From Gramella sp. Hel_I_59 (GTDB taxonomy: Bacteria; Bacteroidota; Bacteroidia; Flavobacteriales; Flavobacteriaceae), in assembly GCF_006714895.1 (NCBI RefSeq), contig NZ_VFME01000001.1, positions 124,001 to 188,000 on the forward strand: a stretch of DNA of 64,000 bases. The letters run 5' to 3'. The notes below the pieces were generated by a model. It worked only from the letters and a program-made list of their open reading frames with translations. It was not told the origin of the DNA and ran no database searches. Shown here piece by piece: positions 52,934 to 61,193 of the stretch. The position numbers and the translations under genes were made by a program. Numbering within the stretch: position 1 is the first letter of the stretch; each line of letters begins with the position of its first letter.

Positions 52934-53632
52934 CTAGAAAGAATTCAGCGCTATTTCCACCATTTCGTTCAGTTTCTGCTCTCTCATTTCTGCGGAAATC
53001 TCTTTAGTAGTTAACAGTGAATCAGAAATAGTTAGAATAGATAATGCTTTTACTCCAAATTTGGCAGCCAGCGTGTAGATTGCCGAAGTTTCCATTTCAG
53101 CACAAAGCACTCCATATTTAGCCCACTGTTTAAAATAATCAGGTTTCTCATCATAAAAGAAGTCAGATGACAGAACGTTACCAGCATGAAATGGAATAGT
53201 GTTTTTCTCAGCGAAATTTATGGCCTTTAGTAAAAGGTCGATATTGGCGGTTGGAGCAAAGTCGGCATTACCAAATACAGCTCTGTTCAAGGAAGAATTT
53301 GTAGAAGCCGACATTGCGATCACGATATCCATCAATTTTAGCTCTGGCTGGAAAGCACCGGCGCTCCCAACCCTGATAAGGTTTTGAACTTTATAGGTCT
53401 TCAGCAATTCGTGACAATAAATGAGCGTAGATGGAATGCCCATTCCCGTTCCCTGGACTGACACCCTTTTTCCCCGGTAAGTTCCGGTAAAAGCAAGCAT
53501 CCCACGAATATTATTATAGCAAAAACTATCTTCGAGAAAGGTTTCAGCGATCCACTTTGCCCGTAAAGGATCTCCGGGAAGTAACACCGTTTCGGCTATA
53601 TCACCTTTTTTCGCTTCTATATGTATACTCAT
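52934..53632 (-). CDS. deoD: purine-nucleoside phosphorylase (DeoD type)
   Basis: 232 residues. PNP/UDP family 1 pattern: IAETVLLPGDPLRAKWIAE (near 12), VSVQGTGMGIPSTLIYCHEL (near 62), LIRVGSAGAFQ, and ETSAIYTLAAKFGVKALSILTISD (near 182) with the catalytic Asp. It releases the base from purine nucleosides using phosphate. Hexameric DeoD-type length. It has no operator of the low-oxygen type at the right distance. Confidence 0.95.
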   Translation of the reverse strand: MSIHIEAKKGDIAETVLLPGDPLRAKWIAETFLEDSFCYNNIRGMLAFTGTYRGKRVSVQGTGMGIPSTLIYCHELLKTYKVQNLIRVGSAGAFQPELKLMDIVIAMSASTNSSLNRAVFGNADFAPTANIDLLLKAINFAEKNTIPFHAGNVLSSDFFYDEKPDYFKQWAKYGVLCAEMETSAIYTLAAKFGVKALSILTISDSLLTTKEISAEMREQKLNEMVEIALNSF

Positions 53633-53747
53633 GGCTTTTGTATTGCTTTAGTTTCTGATGTGATTCATAGATCGATCAATTCATGTGTTTAGGTAAGCTT
53701 TCTTACGAATATCGTCGAATCAAAGATTGAAAAGTATCGCTTACTAA

Positions 53748-55115
53748 TTATACCGTCATTGAAAATAATTGTGCATCAGGTCTTTTTCTGTTCAATCTAA
53801 GATCAAATGCCATACATACATTTCTTACGAATGGCCTTCCTTTCTCGGTGACAATGATATAATTTGAATCTCTTTCAATGAGTCCGTCATCTGCCATCTC
53901 CTGTAAACTAATAAGCACATCGGGTAATCCCTGGAAAGTTTGATCTGCCGTATACCAGGAAGTTTTCAGCTTACACATTAAATTGAGAACATGTTTTCTA
54001 ATAATCAGATCTTCTTCATTTAGAATATGTCCCCTTAATAAGGGTAGCATCCCATTATTCACCAGGTTTTGATATTCTTCCACACCCTTAACATTCTGCG
54101 CGAAACCATACCAGCTATCACTAATCGCAGAAACACCAAGCCCTAACATAGCCTGAGTTTTAGAAGCCGTGTAGCCCATAAAATTTCTATGCAGGGTTTT
54201 ATTATCTAATGCCATACTGAGAGTATCGGTTTTTAGAGCAAAGTGATCCATCCCGATTTCTACATAACCAGCATCCAGTAAGATTTGTTTACCAGTTTCA
54301 TACTGCGCGCGTTTTTCAGCAGCGGTGGGAAGATCTTTCTCATTAAAACCTCTCTGCCCGCTACCTTTGATCCACGGAACATGGGCATAACTATAAAAAG
54401 CGATCCTGTCTGGCATTAGCTCCAGGGTACGTTGCATGGTATAAATGATATCATTTCTTGTCTGAAATGGCAATCCAAATATGATATCATGACCTACTGA
54501 AGTAAAGCCAGCTTCCCTCGCGTTTTGGGTTGCGAGGAGGACATTTTCAAACGACTGAACTCTATGAATAGCTTTCTGAACTTCTGGGTTATAATCCTGA
54601 ACTCCATAACTTACCCGGTTAAATCCAAACTTTGCAAACAGCTCGAGGTGTTCCCTGCTGGTATTATTGGGATGCCCTTCAAAACTAAATTCGGCAGCTT
54701 TAGATTTCTTAGCGCGTTTGAATATTCCTTCCAGTAGGTAGCCCAGGTTTTCAGCAGAAAAGAAAGTTGGAGTTCCTCCTCCCAGGTGTAGTTCCCTGAT
54801 GACCGGTTTTTCCGGAAATAAGGTACAATACATCTCCCATTCTTTTAGAACCGAATTGATATAGGGAACCTCCATTCCATGGTTTTTTGTAATTCTTTTG
54901 TTACAACCACAAAACGTGCAAAGACTTTCACAGAAAGGTAGATGAATATATAGGCTAATACCTTCAGATGAATTTGATTCTTTAAAACTTTGAGTAAGCG
55001 AGGATTTCCAGGCATTTCCTGAAAAGCTGTCCTGATCCCAGTAAGGCACAGTTGGATAGCTGGTATACCTGGGACCTTGGATATTATACTTTTGAACTAA
55101 GGCAGAGTGAGTCAT
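53748..55115 (-). CDS. hemN: oxygen-independent coproporphyrinogen III oxidase
   Basis: 455 residues. The radical-SAM cluster is CESLCTFCGCNKRITK (near 64; CxxxCxxC plus the HemN-specific fourth Cys). It is preceded by YIHLPFC, and followed by ELHLGGGTPTFF and the HemN domain with YSYAHVPWIKGSGQRGF. The length fits HemN proper, not HemW. It converts coproporphyrinogen III to protoporphyrinogen IX without O2, needed for haem under microaerobic growth, which suits the cbb3 genes. The promoter has the best match of the seven operator-promoters. Confidence 0.96.
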   Translation of the reverse strand: MTHSALVQKYNIQGPRYTSYPTVPYWDQDSFSGNAWKSSLTQSFKESNSSEGISLYIHLPFCESLCTFCGCNKRITKNHGMEVPYINSVLKEWEMYCTLFPEKPVIRELHLGGGTPTFFSAENLGYLLEGIFKRAKKSKAAEFSFEGHPNNTSREHLELFAKFGFNRVSYGVQDYNPEVQKAIHRVQSFENVLLATQNAREAGFTSVGHDIIFGLPFQTRNDIIYTMQRTLELMPDRIAFYSYAHVPWIKGSGQRGFNEKDLPTAAEKRAQYETGKQILLDAGYVEIGMDHFALKTDTLSMALDNKTLHRNFMGYTASKTQAMLGLGVSAISDSWYGFAQNVKGVEEYQNLVNNGMLPLLRGHILNEEDLIIRKHVLNLMCKLKTSWYTADQTFQGLPDVLISLQEMADDGLIERDSNYIIVTEKGRPFVRNVCMAFDLRLNRKRPDAQLFSMTV

Positions 55116-55131
55116 AGTAAAATTTTGAATT

Positions 55132-55174
55132 CAAAACTATGAACAGGATCAAGAAGGAAATATGACAAGCGTCA
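55132..55174 (-). promoter_or_regulatory. Crp/Fnr-type operator and -7 box of hemN
   Basis: Palindrome TGACAAGCGTCA (55163-55174, centre 55168.5) and exact box TAGTTTTG (55139-55132). Spacing is 29.5. Start near 55128, leader about 13 bases. Confidence 0.8.
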
Positions 55175-55192
55175 GCTAAGAGGAAATTTTCT

Positions 55193-55213
55193 CTTCTGAA
55201 GAAACTTCAGAAG
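55193..55213. repeat. inverted repeat CTTCTGAAG-AAA-CTTCAGAAG
   Basis: A perfect 9-3-9 inverted repeat, 19 bases upstream of the hemN operator. No T-run follows, so it looks more like a protein-binding site or RNA hairpin than a terminator. Confidence 0.5.
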
Positions 55214-55332
55214 GAAGATAAAATCGAGTATTCACAGTAGTCGATTTAGAAACTATAGTTTTGAAGAATCTGAAGTATTATATATTACCAAAATACTTAT
55301 TGATTAAAAGAAAAATAGAAAAGCACCTGATA

Positions 55333-55364
55333 TAAAAAATCCTGCAAGATCAAGTGCAGGATTT
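55333..55364 (-). terminator. terminator after the 55390 gene
   Basis: Stem AAATCCTGCA/TGCAGGATTT with an 8-base loop; on the minus strand it runs into TTTTTTATA. Confidence 0.8.
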
Positions 55365-55389
55365 ATTATTTGTAAATATTGGAAGTCAA

Positions 55390-55743
55390 CTATTTGGACT
55401 GAATGAGCTGAAAGGCTTCTCTAACCTGTCCTTTGATCATTTCCGGCATCTGGCTTTGATCCAGTTTTTCGAATTGCTCAAGATCAAGGTCGGGACCTAC
55501 CAGATATTGATACTTTCGATCTTCGCTTACTATTATAGACACAATAGCAAAATGATCTCTTTGAGAGGTATTTATGGCTACCTGATTTGGAATTACTTCG
55601 AAATCTATATGAAAGTTTTGAAGGTTTTCATCGATCCCTTTCTTATCCATATTCAAGTAAAGATCGTCCAGGATCTTCTGACCACTATGATATTCAGCTA
55701 TTTCGCCATTCCCGTTTTTGAGTTTTATCGTCGGATTTTCCAT
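55390..55743 (-). CDS. hypothetical cytoplasmic protein
   Basis: 117 residues without signal peptide or span. Beta-rich centre (FHIDFEVIPNQVAIN, HFAIVSIIVSEDRKYQYLVGPDLD) between helical ends. I recognise no domain. It is monocistronic with a good terminator. Three in-frame overlapping plus-strand frames here are shadows. Confidence 0.72.
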   Translation of the reverse strand: MENPTIKLKNGNGEIAEYHSGQKILDDLYLNMDKKGIDENLQNFHIDFEVIPNQVAINTSQRDHFAIVSIIVSEDRKYQYLVGPDLDLEQFEKLDQSQMPEMIKGQVREAFQLIQSK

Positions 55744-56073
55744 TTCTTCTAAGTTTTTGAAAGCTAAGATATCATCACTTTCAGATTTTTTTCAAAAATA
55801 AAAACCAAAACCCTGGTAAAATATTCTAAAATTGAGGCTTCAAAAATTCCTGATTATTTCAGATTTTAACACAGGTCGTCCACTACGATTGAATTTGTAG
55901 ACATCTTGAGACTTTTGAACCTAATACTGGATATAAACAAACATTTCAAACACACAAGTTCATTTTTAAATCGAGATAATTCTTATCTTATCAATTCTAT
56001 TATCCTTAATAAGGAATAATTTACAACCTGGTAAGCAAATAAGAGTTTTGAAGGCAGTTTAAAATTATACTTT
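55744..56073. other. 330-base intergenic region, no feature seen
   Basis: AT-rich gap between divergent genes. No tRNA, palindrome of note, operator of the low-oxygen type or coding frame is seen. Confidence 0.5.
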
Positions 56074-57246
56074 ATGACGTTGAAAATGCACAATTTATTA
56101 TTCCTACTTATTTTCTTTTTCTCCATTAATTCATACTCTCAACAAGTGTTACCTCCTTTCAAAGTTGACACATTATATAATCTAAAAGAACCAAAAACTT
56201 TAGGCCTTCCATTTGCGGATGGGCTGGAAACAATTACTATATTCTCTCCGAGTGAGGAGGAAAATAGATATAACCATGGTGTAGTTCTATTTCCATTTAA
56301 AGAAAAACTGTATGCGCAGTGGCAGAGTTCATCAAAAGATGAGGATGGAGAGGACACGCAAGTTTTCTACAGCAGAAGTCACGATGGAAAAGTATGGGAA
56401 AAACCGATAGCCTTAACAAATAAAGGGCATAATAGCATAACAACAAGTGGTGGCTGGTGGAGTAATGGTGAAACCCTGGTAGCCTATATATGCGTGTGGC
56501 CTGAGAAAAACAATGGCACTAAACAAGGTTTTACAGAATTTATGACCTCAAAAAATGGGACCGATTGGACGGCGCCAAAATCTGTGAAGAATAATTTATC
56601 AGAACCTGTCCTGGGCATCATTGAACAGGATGTGCACAAATTACCAAATGGTCCAATTATCACAGCATTTCATATGCAACCTGGTTTGACCGCCACTCCC
56701 TATTACACCAATGATCCTTTGGGTATTTCTGGTTGGAAGGCCGGTAAAATGAAAAACATGCCTACAAATAATGAGGGAATGAGCAGAGAAATTGAACCTA
56801 GTTGGTTTTACAGAGAAGATGGAAGTGTGGTTATGATTTTCAGAGATCAGAAAAGCACTTACAAGAAACTTGCTGCTATAAGTCATGATAAAGGTATGAC
56901 CTGGAGCACTCCAGTCATCGTGGACACTCCAGATTCAAGGGCTAAACAAAGTGCCGGAAATTTGCCAGATGGCACTGCATTCATGGTAAACAATCCATCT
57001 GGAGATAAGGATCGATTCCCTCTGGTAATCACTTTAAGCGCAGATGGTTTCTTCTTTAATAAAGCTTTCCTTATAAGAAGTGGTGGCAAAGATCTCCAGC
57101 CTATGAGGTTTGAAGGTAAATACAAAAGAGCTGGATATAGCTATCCCAAAAGTGTAATTTGGAATCAGCATCTTTATGTTTCTTATGCTACTAATAAAGA
57201 AGATATTCAGTTAACCAGAATACCACTAGAAAGCTTAAAACAATGA
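56074..57246 (+). CDS. secreted sialidase-superfamily (BNR) protein
   Basis: 390 residues with a signal peptide (MHNLLFLLIFFFSINSYSQ). A six-bladed beta-propeller is suggested by repeated Asp-box motifs: SHDGKVWEKP (near 107), SKNGTDWTAP (near 159) and SHDKGMTWSTP (near 270). Arg residues of the sialidase triad cannot be placed with certainty, so sialidase activity is not claimed. Such exo-acting or binding proteins are common near glycan loci, and a pectin locus lies downstream on the other strand. No terminator is evident. Confidence 0.75.
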   Translation: MTLKMHNLLFLLIFFFSINSYSQQVLPPFKVDTLYNLKEPKTLGLPFADGLETITIFSPSEEENRYNHGVVLFPFKEKLYAQWQSSSKDEDGEDTQVFYSRSHDGKVWEKPIALTNKGHNSITTSGGWWSNGETLVAYICVWPEKNNGTKQGFTEFMTSKNGTDWTAPKSVKNNLSEPVLGIIEQDVHKLPNGPIITAFHMQPGLTATPYYTNDPLGISGWKAGKMKNMPTNNEGMSREIEPSWFYREDGSVVMIFRDQKSTYKKLAAISHDKGMTWSTPVIVDTPDSRAKQSAGNLPDGTAFMVNNPSGDKDRFPLVITLSADGFFFNKAFLIRSGGKDLQPMRFEGKYKRAGYSYPKSVIWNQHLYVSYATNKEDIQLTRIPLESLKQ

Positions 57247-57381
57247 AAAAATCTATTTTACAGTATTCAAGATGTATTAACCGGCAAATAAAAATTCCGA
57301 GCCAGTAAATATCTACTTATGCAGTTTAATTGCTACTGAATTATATTTGGTCTAGACCACTCGATTCAACAAATTTACCAA

Positions 57382-58395
57382 TTAATCCGCTCTGTATTCT
57401 TCAATAAATTTTTCCGCGATCTCCACCATTTTTGAATTTCCGCATATAAATGGGGCTCTTTCATGAAGTTCAGAAGGGATTAATTCCATAATTCGCCTTT
57501 CACCATCACTTGCTTTACCACCGGCCTGTTCTGCCAGGAAAGCCATAGGGTTGCATTCGTAGAGTAGCCTTAACTTCCCTTTTGGTGCTGTACTACCCTG
57601 AGGATACAGATAAAGTCCACCCTGTAACATATTTCTATGAAAATCTGCTACTAGTGAACCGGTATACCTCGCCGTAAATGGTCTGTTGCTATCTTTGTCT
57701 AATTCCTGCATCCATTTGATCAATTTCTTGATTCCCTGCGGAAAATGAATATAATTCCCTTCATTGACAGAATAAATCGACCCATTTTCTGGAAAAGTGA
57801 TTTTAGGATGAGACAGGAAAAATGAACCTATTCCCGGGTCGAAAGTAAAACCGTTCACTCCATTCCCCGTGGTATACACTAGAATGGTGGAAGTCCCGTA
57901 AATTAAATATCCCGCAGCTACCTGATTCTCGCCTGACTGTAGAAAATCTTCTTTGGTTACCCTGGTACCTTCCGGTGAAATTCTACGATATATACTAAAA
58001 ATAGTCCCTACAGTGATATCTACATCTATATTAGAGGAACCATCTAAGGGATCCATTAGAACAACATATTTCGCTTCTTTGTGGATATCATCATCGAAAG
58101 CCACGAAATCTTCCAGTTCTTCTGAAGCTATCCCACAAATTTCACCCCGACTTTTGAGCGTGCTTATAAAGACATCGTTGGCCATGACATCGAGTTTCGC
58201 CTGGTTTTCCCCTTGTATGTTTTCCTTACCTACTTTACCGAGTATCTGGGCTAATCCCGCTTTATTAATAGATTTATTCACCATTTTCCCAGCCAGTTTG
58301 ATCGAGCTTAGCAAGGCGCTTAATTCACCCTTGGCATATGGAAAATCCTTCTGATTTTCTATAATAAACTCACCTAGTGTCATGTGTCTTTCCAT
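57382..58395 (-). CDS. fbp: fructose-1,6-bisphosphatase, class I
   Basis: 337 residues. Class I motifs: [27 protein letters not shown] (near 108-135) with metal-binding Asp-x-x-Asp, [21 protein letters not shown] (near 240) and the C-terminal [10 protein letters not shown] (near 290). It dephosphorylates fructose-1,6-bisphosphate, the gluconeogenic step needed when growing on uronic acids or amino acids, which suits the neighbouring pectin genes. The start may also be an ATG four codons later. Confidence 0.95.
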   Translation of the reverse strand: MERHMTLGEFIIENQKDFPYAKGELSALLSSIKLAGKMVNKSINKAGLAQILGKVGKENIQGENQAKLDVMANDVFISTLKSRGEICGIASEELEDFVAFDDDIHKEAKYVVLMDPLDGSSNIDVDITVGTIFSIYRRISPEGTRVTKEDFLQSGENQVAAGYLIYGTSTILVYTTGNGVNGFTFDPGIGSFFLSHPKITFPENGSIYSVNEGNYIHFPQGIKKLIKWMQELDKDSNRPFTARYTGSLVADFHRNMLQGGLYLYPQGSTAPKGKLRLLYECNPMAFLAEQAGGKASDGERRIMELIPSELHERAPFICGNSKMVEIAEKFIEEYRAD

Positions 58396-58441
58396 AATAT
58401 TCTATTTAAGCTGTTTTAGCAGAAAAATTGTAGTTATTGAA

Positions 58442-59248
58442 TTATACTCCGCTGAATGCATCAAAACCACCATCTACGGGCAATACGATTCCAGTCACGA
58501 AAGAAGATTGATCTCCAGCCAGCCAGTTTGCCGCACCTTGTAATTCTTCAGGTTTTCCGAAGCGTTTCATGGGGGTGTTATTAATAATAGTCTGACCTCT
58601 GGAAGTATAACTCCCATCCTCCTTAAGTAACAGATCTCTATTCTGTTCACCCACAAAAAATCCAGGTGAGATGGCATTCACCCGAAGTTTATCACCATAT
58701 TTTGTACTCATTTCTACAGCAAGCCATTTTGTGAAATTATCGATCGAAGCTTTGGCTCCAGAATAGCCCATTACTCTGGTAAGTGCTCTACTTGCCGCTG
58801 TTGAAGAAATATTGATGATACTTCCTTTTTTATTTTTTGCCATACCCTTTGAAAAAACCAAAGTTGGAAGTACAGTTCCTTTGAAGTTCAATTGGTTTAC
58901 CTTATCGAAATCATCAAGGTTAAGATCAAAGAACTCTTGATCTGGATTGATGGTAGCTCCTTTCATATTTCCGCCTGCGGCATTTACCAGGATATCTGGT
59001 GATCCAAATTTGTTTTCCAGGAGATCAAGTGCTCTTTCTAATTTGGTTCGGTCCAGAACATCGGCCACTAGTGCAACCGCATCCCCTCCCGTATCTATTA
59101 TTTCTCTGACCCTGGATTCTACAGTATCTGAATTCCTACCTAGAATTCCGACTTTTACACCCTGACTTGCAAAACCCATCGCAATAGCGCCTCCAAGTAC
59201 ACCATTACCACCGGTTACCACTGCGATTTTTCCTTTAAGATCACTCAT
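58442..59248 (-). CDS. SDR-type D-mannonate oxidoreductase (UxuB-like)
   Basis: 268 residues: NAD-binding VTGGNGVLGGAIAMGF (12-27), NAAGGN (near 90), Ser in INISSTAASRA (near 146), catalytic Tyr-x3-Lys in MGYSGAKAS (near 160), and C-terminal LPVDGGFDAFSGV. The long insert NMKGATINPDQEFFDLNLDD is typical of the Bacteroidota SDR D-mannonate oxidoreductases that reduce D-fructuronate to or from D-mannonate in hexuronate breakdown. Its place between fbp and a pectate lyase supports that role. Assignment by family and context. Confidence 0.85.
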   Translation of the reverse strand: MSDLKGKIAVVTGGNGVLGGAIAMGFASQGVKVGILGRNSDTVESRVREIIDTGGDAVALVADVLDRTKLERALDLLENKFGSPDILVNAAGGNMKGATINPDQEFFDLNLDDFDKVNQLNFKGTVLPTLVFSKGMAKNKKGSIINISSTAASRALTRVMGYSGAKASIDNFTKWLAVEMSTKYGDKLRVNAISPGFFVGEQNRDLLLKEDGSYTSRGQTIINNTPMKRFGKPEELQGAANWLAGDQSSFVTGIVLPVDGGFDAFSGV

Positions 59249-59307
59249 ATTATGTAATTGATTCTGAAGTTCCTCTTATTTAGGAGATAATATAATTACG
59301 AAAACAA

Positions 59308-60405
59308 TTATTTAACTCCATGTTTCTCTGCCCATTTCGGATATTTCTTATCTAAAAGATTCACGGCATAATCGTCTATATAATTATAACCGGTCCTGCG
59401 CTCTCTTTCTATATCGTTTAAATGATATTTTATTTTTCCGTCCCTACCAACAAATATTGGTTTGCCTGTTTCAATATCATTAAATCTTCCCCACAAAGGC
59501 CCAGCATTCACATCCTCTACCAGAATCCTGTCCCGTCCTTCTGAATCTTTCGTCCACTTCACCTTTTTTCCCATGACTTTATGCTCTTGAAACCAAGAAA
59601 TAGCACTTCGAATAGATCGCTTAACTTCTTCGGAAGGATTTTCAATTTTCAGTAAATATTCCACGATTTGAGTACTTTCATTACCGCTTAGTGACGGCAA
59701 CTCGTATGCTCTGGCTTTAGCCGGCTCTAGCGTATTTTTGTCATGCTGTGCACACCATATAGTTAGTTTACCATCCACCTGTACCTGAGTTCTTAGAATA
59801 ATTTCCAAACCTTTATCAATAGCATTTTCAGCCTTTTTTACTCTGTTTTTATCCACGAAGGTATATTGATTGCGCTGTTTCGCTATATCTCGCAAAAGGT
59901 TCATCACTCCCATCATTGCTCCATCGTTGTAAGTGATATGTTCATAATATCCCTGTCTAATTGGATAAAATTGTGGCCAACCACCATTAGCATATTGTGC
60001 TTCCAGTAGAAAGTCCATGCCCTTCAAAAAGGCCGACTTATATTTTTCCTGTTTTGATGCAGTATAGACCTTGGCCAGATACCTCAACTGCGTATGTGTT
60101 GCACCATTATCTATGGTAGTACCAACTTTCTGCTTTCTCTCTTTTTCCAGTTCCTTGCGATCCTCTTCTGAAATATCATCAGCCATATTAATATTCTTGA
60201 GCCACCCACCATTTTCGTGTTGGTATAATAAAACATTGTTAGCAATTTCTATTGCCTGATCACTATAGTACCATTCCTTCGGTTGATCTTGTGCTGATCT
60301 CCAGCTAATTTTTTCGGAGTCCTGAGCCAATAAATTACCTTGAACGAACACAAAAATCACCAAGAGACATACTCTCACTCTTTTGCTGAAGTTTATTCTC
60401 ATCAT
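59308..60405 (-). CDS. pectate lyase, PL10 family
   Basis: 365 residues with a signal peptide (ends ...GNLLAQ). The (alpha/alpha) toroid pattern of PL10 is visible: YQHENGGWLKNINM (near 54), TTIDNGATHTQLRYLAKVY (near 95), YANGGWPQFYPIRQGYYEHITYNDGAMMGVMNLL (near 136). The second half holds IWCAQHDKNTLEPAKARAYELPSLSGNES. Cleaves polygalacturonate by beta-elimination in the periplasm or outside. It overlaps the CE12 gene by 4 bases, so the pectin genes are one operon. Confidence 0.93.
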   Translation of the reverse strand: MMRINFSKRVRVCLLVIFVFVQGNLLAQDSEKISWRSAQDQPKEWYYSDQAIEIANNVLLYQHENGGWLKNINMADDISEEDRKELEKERKQKVGTTIDNGATHTQLRYLAKVYTASKQEKYKSAFLKGMDFLLEAQYANGGWPQFYPIRQGYYEHITYNDGAMMGVMNLLRDIAKQRNQYTFVDKNRVKKAENAIDKGLEIILRTQVQVDGKLTIWCAQHDKNTLEPAKARAYELPSLSGNESTQIVEYLLKIENPSEEVKRSIRSAISWFQEHKVMGKKVKWTKDSEGRDRILVEDVNAGPLWGRFNDIETGKPIFVGRDGKIKYHLNDIERERRTGYNYIDDYAVNLLDKKYPKWAEKHGVK

Positions 60406-61187
60406 TCTTTACTTTCTTCGTCCGGAATTAAGTTCTTCTGAAGTACTGCAGGCTTGATATACTTCTTAATCTCCAAATCTATTTTTTGAAATTCCTGTAA
60501 AGCAAGGCTTGCGACAATCGTTGCTCCGATTTTAGACAAATGGGTATCGTCTTCGACACCATCTGGTTTGTAATTATTCTCCCCGGGTTCTATGTGCAAA
60601 TGAAGTGTTTTGGAATCTTCAGGACCATAAGCAATTTCCAGTTGTTCTGTTAGTAACTGCATATCGATAAGTGGAATATCCATGTCGTTGGAAACCATCC
60701 TAACTACTAGCGGATATTCACCATGAGTATCCATAAAAACACCTTGTTCATTAAAACATCTGCGAACTATAGAAGTAAGCAATACCGGTTTAGCCTCCAT
60801 TTCTTTAGTTTCTCGTACAAACTTCTCCAGGTTTGATCGGTATTGAGTATAGGGATTGGTGTAGCGTTCAGCATCTTCAATTTTCTGATCATTATGCCCA
60901 AATTGGATGAAAACATAATCTCCTGGTTTCAGTTTGTTCTTAACCGTGTTCCATCGATTTTCAGCAAGAAAACTACGTGTACTTCTACCATTCACAGCAT
61001 GGTTATCAATCTCAATTCCTGAAGTCATTAATGCTGACAGCATCTGTCCCCACCCGTGTTCCGGATTTTGATCAGGGTCCTGCTTGTCAGACATTGTGGA
61101 ATCTCCAATAAGGTACAGAGTTGGTTTATTTTGTGCAGACACAGTCATGGAAAAAAGTATGAGTACTAAGAGAACTATTCTATTCAT
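60402..61187 (-). CDS. rhamnogalacturonan acetylesterase (CE12), first copy
   Basis: 261 residues, signal peptide ending VSAQ. SGNH-hydrolase blocks: LIGDSTMSDK (near 26), the Gly block NHAVNGRSTRSF, FIQFGHNDQK (near 96), and DDTHLSKIG (near 222) with Asp and His. Removes acetyl groups from rhamnogalacturonan I. Its start overlaps no other gene; it follows the esterase-PME fusion by 6 bases. It shares about the same plan as the second copy at 63083, and the pair may differ in specificity. Confidence 0.92.
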   Translation of the reverse strand: MNRIVLLVLILFSMTVSAQNKPTLYLIGDSTMSDKQDPDQNPEHGWGQMLSALMTSGIEIDNHAVNGRSTRSFLAENRWNTVKNKLKPGDYVFIQFGHNDQKIEDAERYTNPYTQYRSNLEKFVRETKEMEAKPVLLTSIVRRCFNEQGVFMDTHGEYPLVVRMVSNDMDIPLIDMQLLTEQLEIAYGPEDSKTLHLHIEPGENNYKPDGVEDDTHLSKIGATIVASLALQEFQKIDLEIKKYIKPAVLQKNLIPDEESKE

Positions 61188-61193
61188 AAATAA

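Noticed and set aside
53656-53667. TGATGTGATTCA near deoD as an eighth Crp/Fnr site
   Set aside because: Imperfect symmetry, and the expected -7 box position falls on the deoD start codon with no match.
56074-57246. Calling the BNR protein an active exo-sialidase
   Set aside because: Asp-boxes are present but the Arg triad and catalytic Asp/Tyr could not be placed; only the superfamily is supported.
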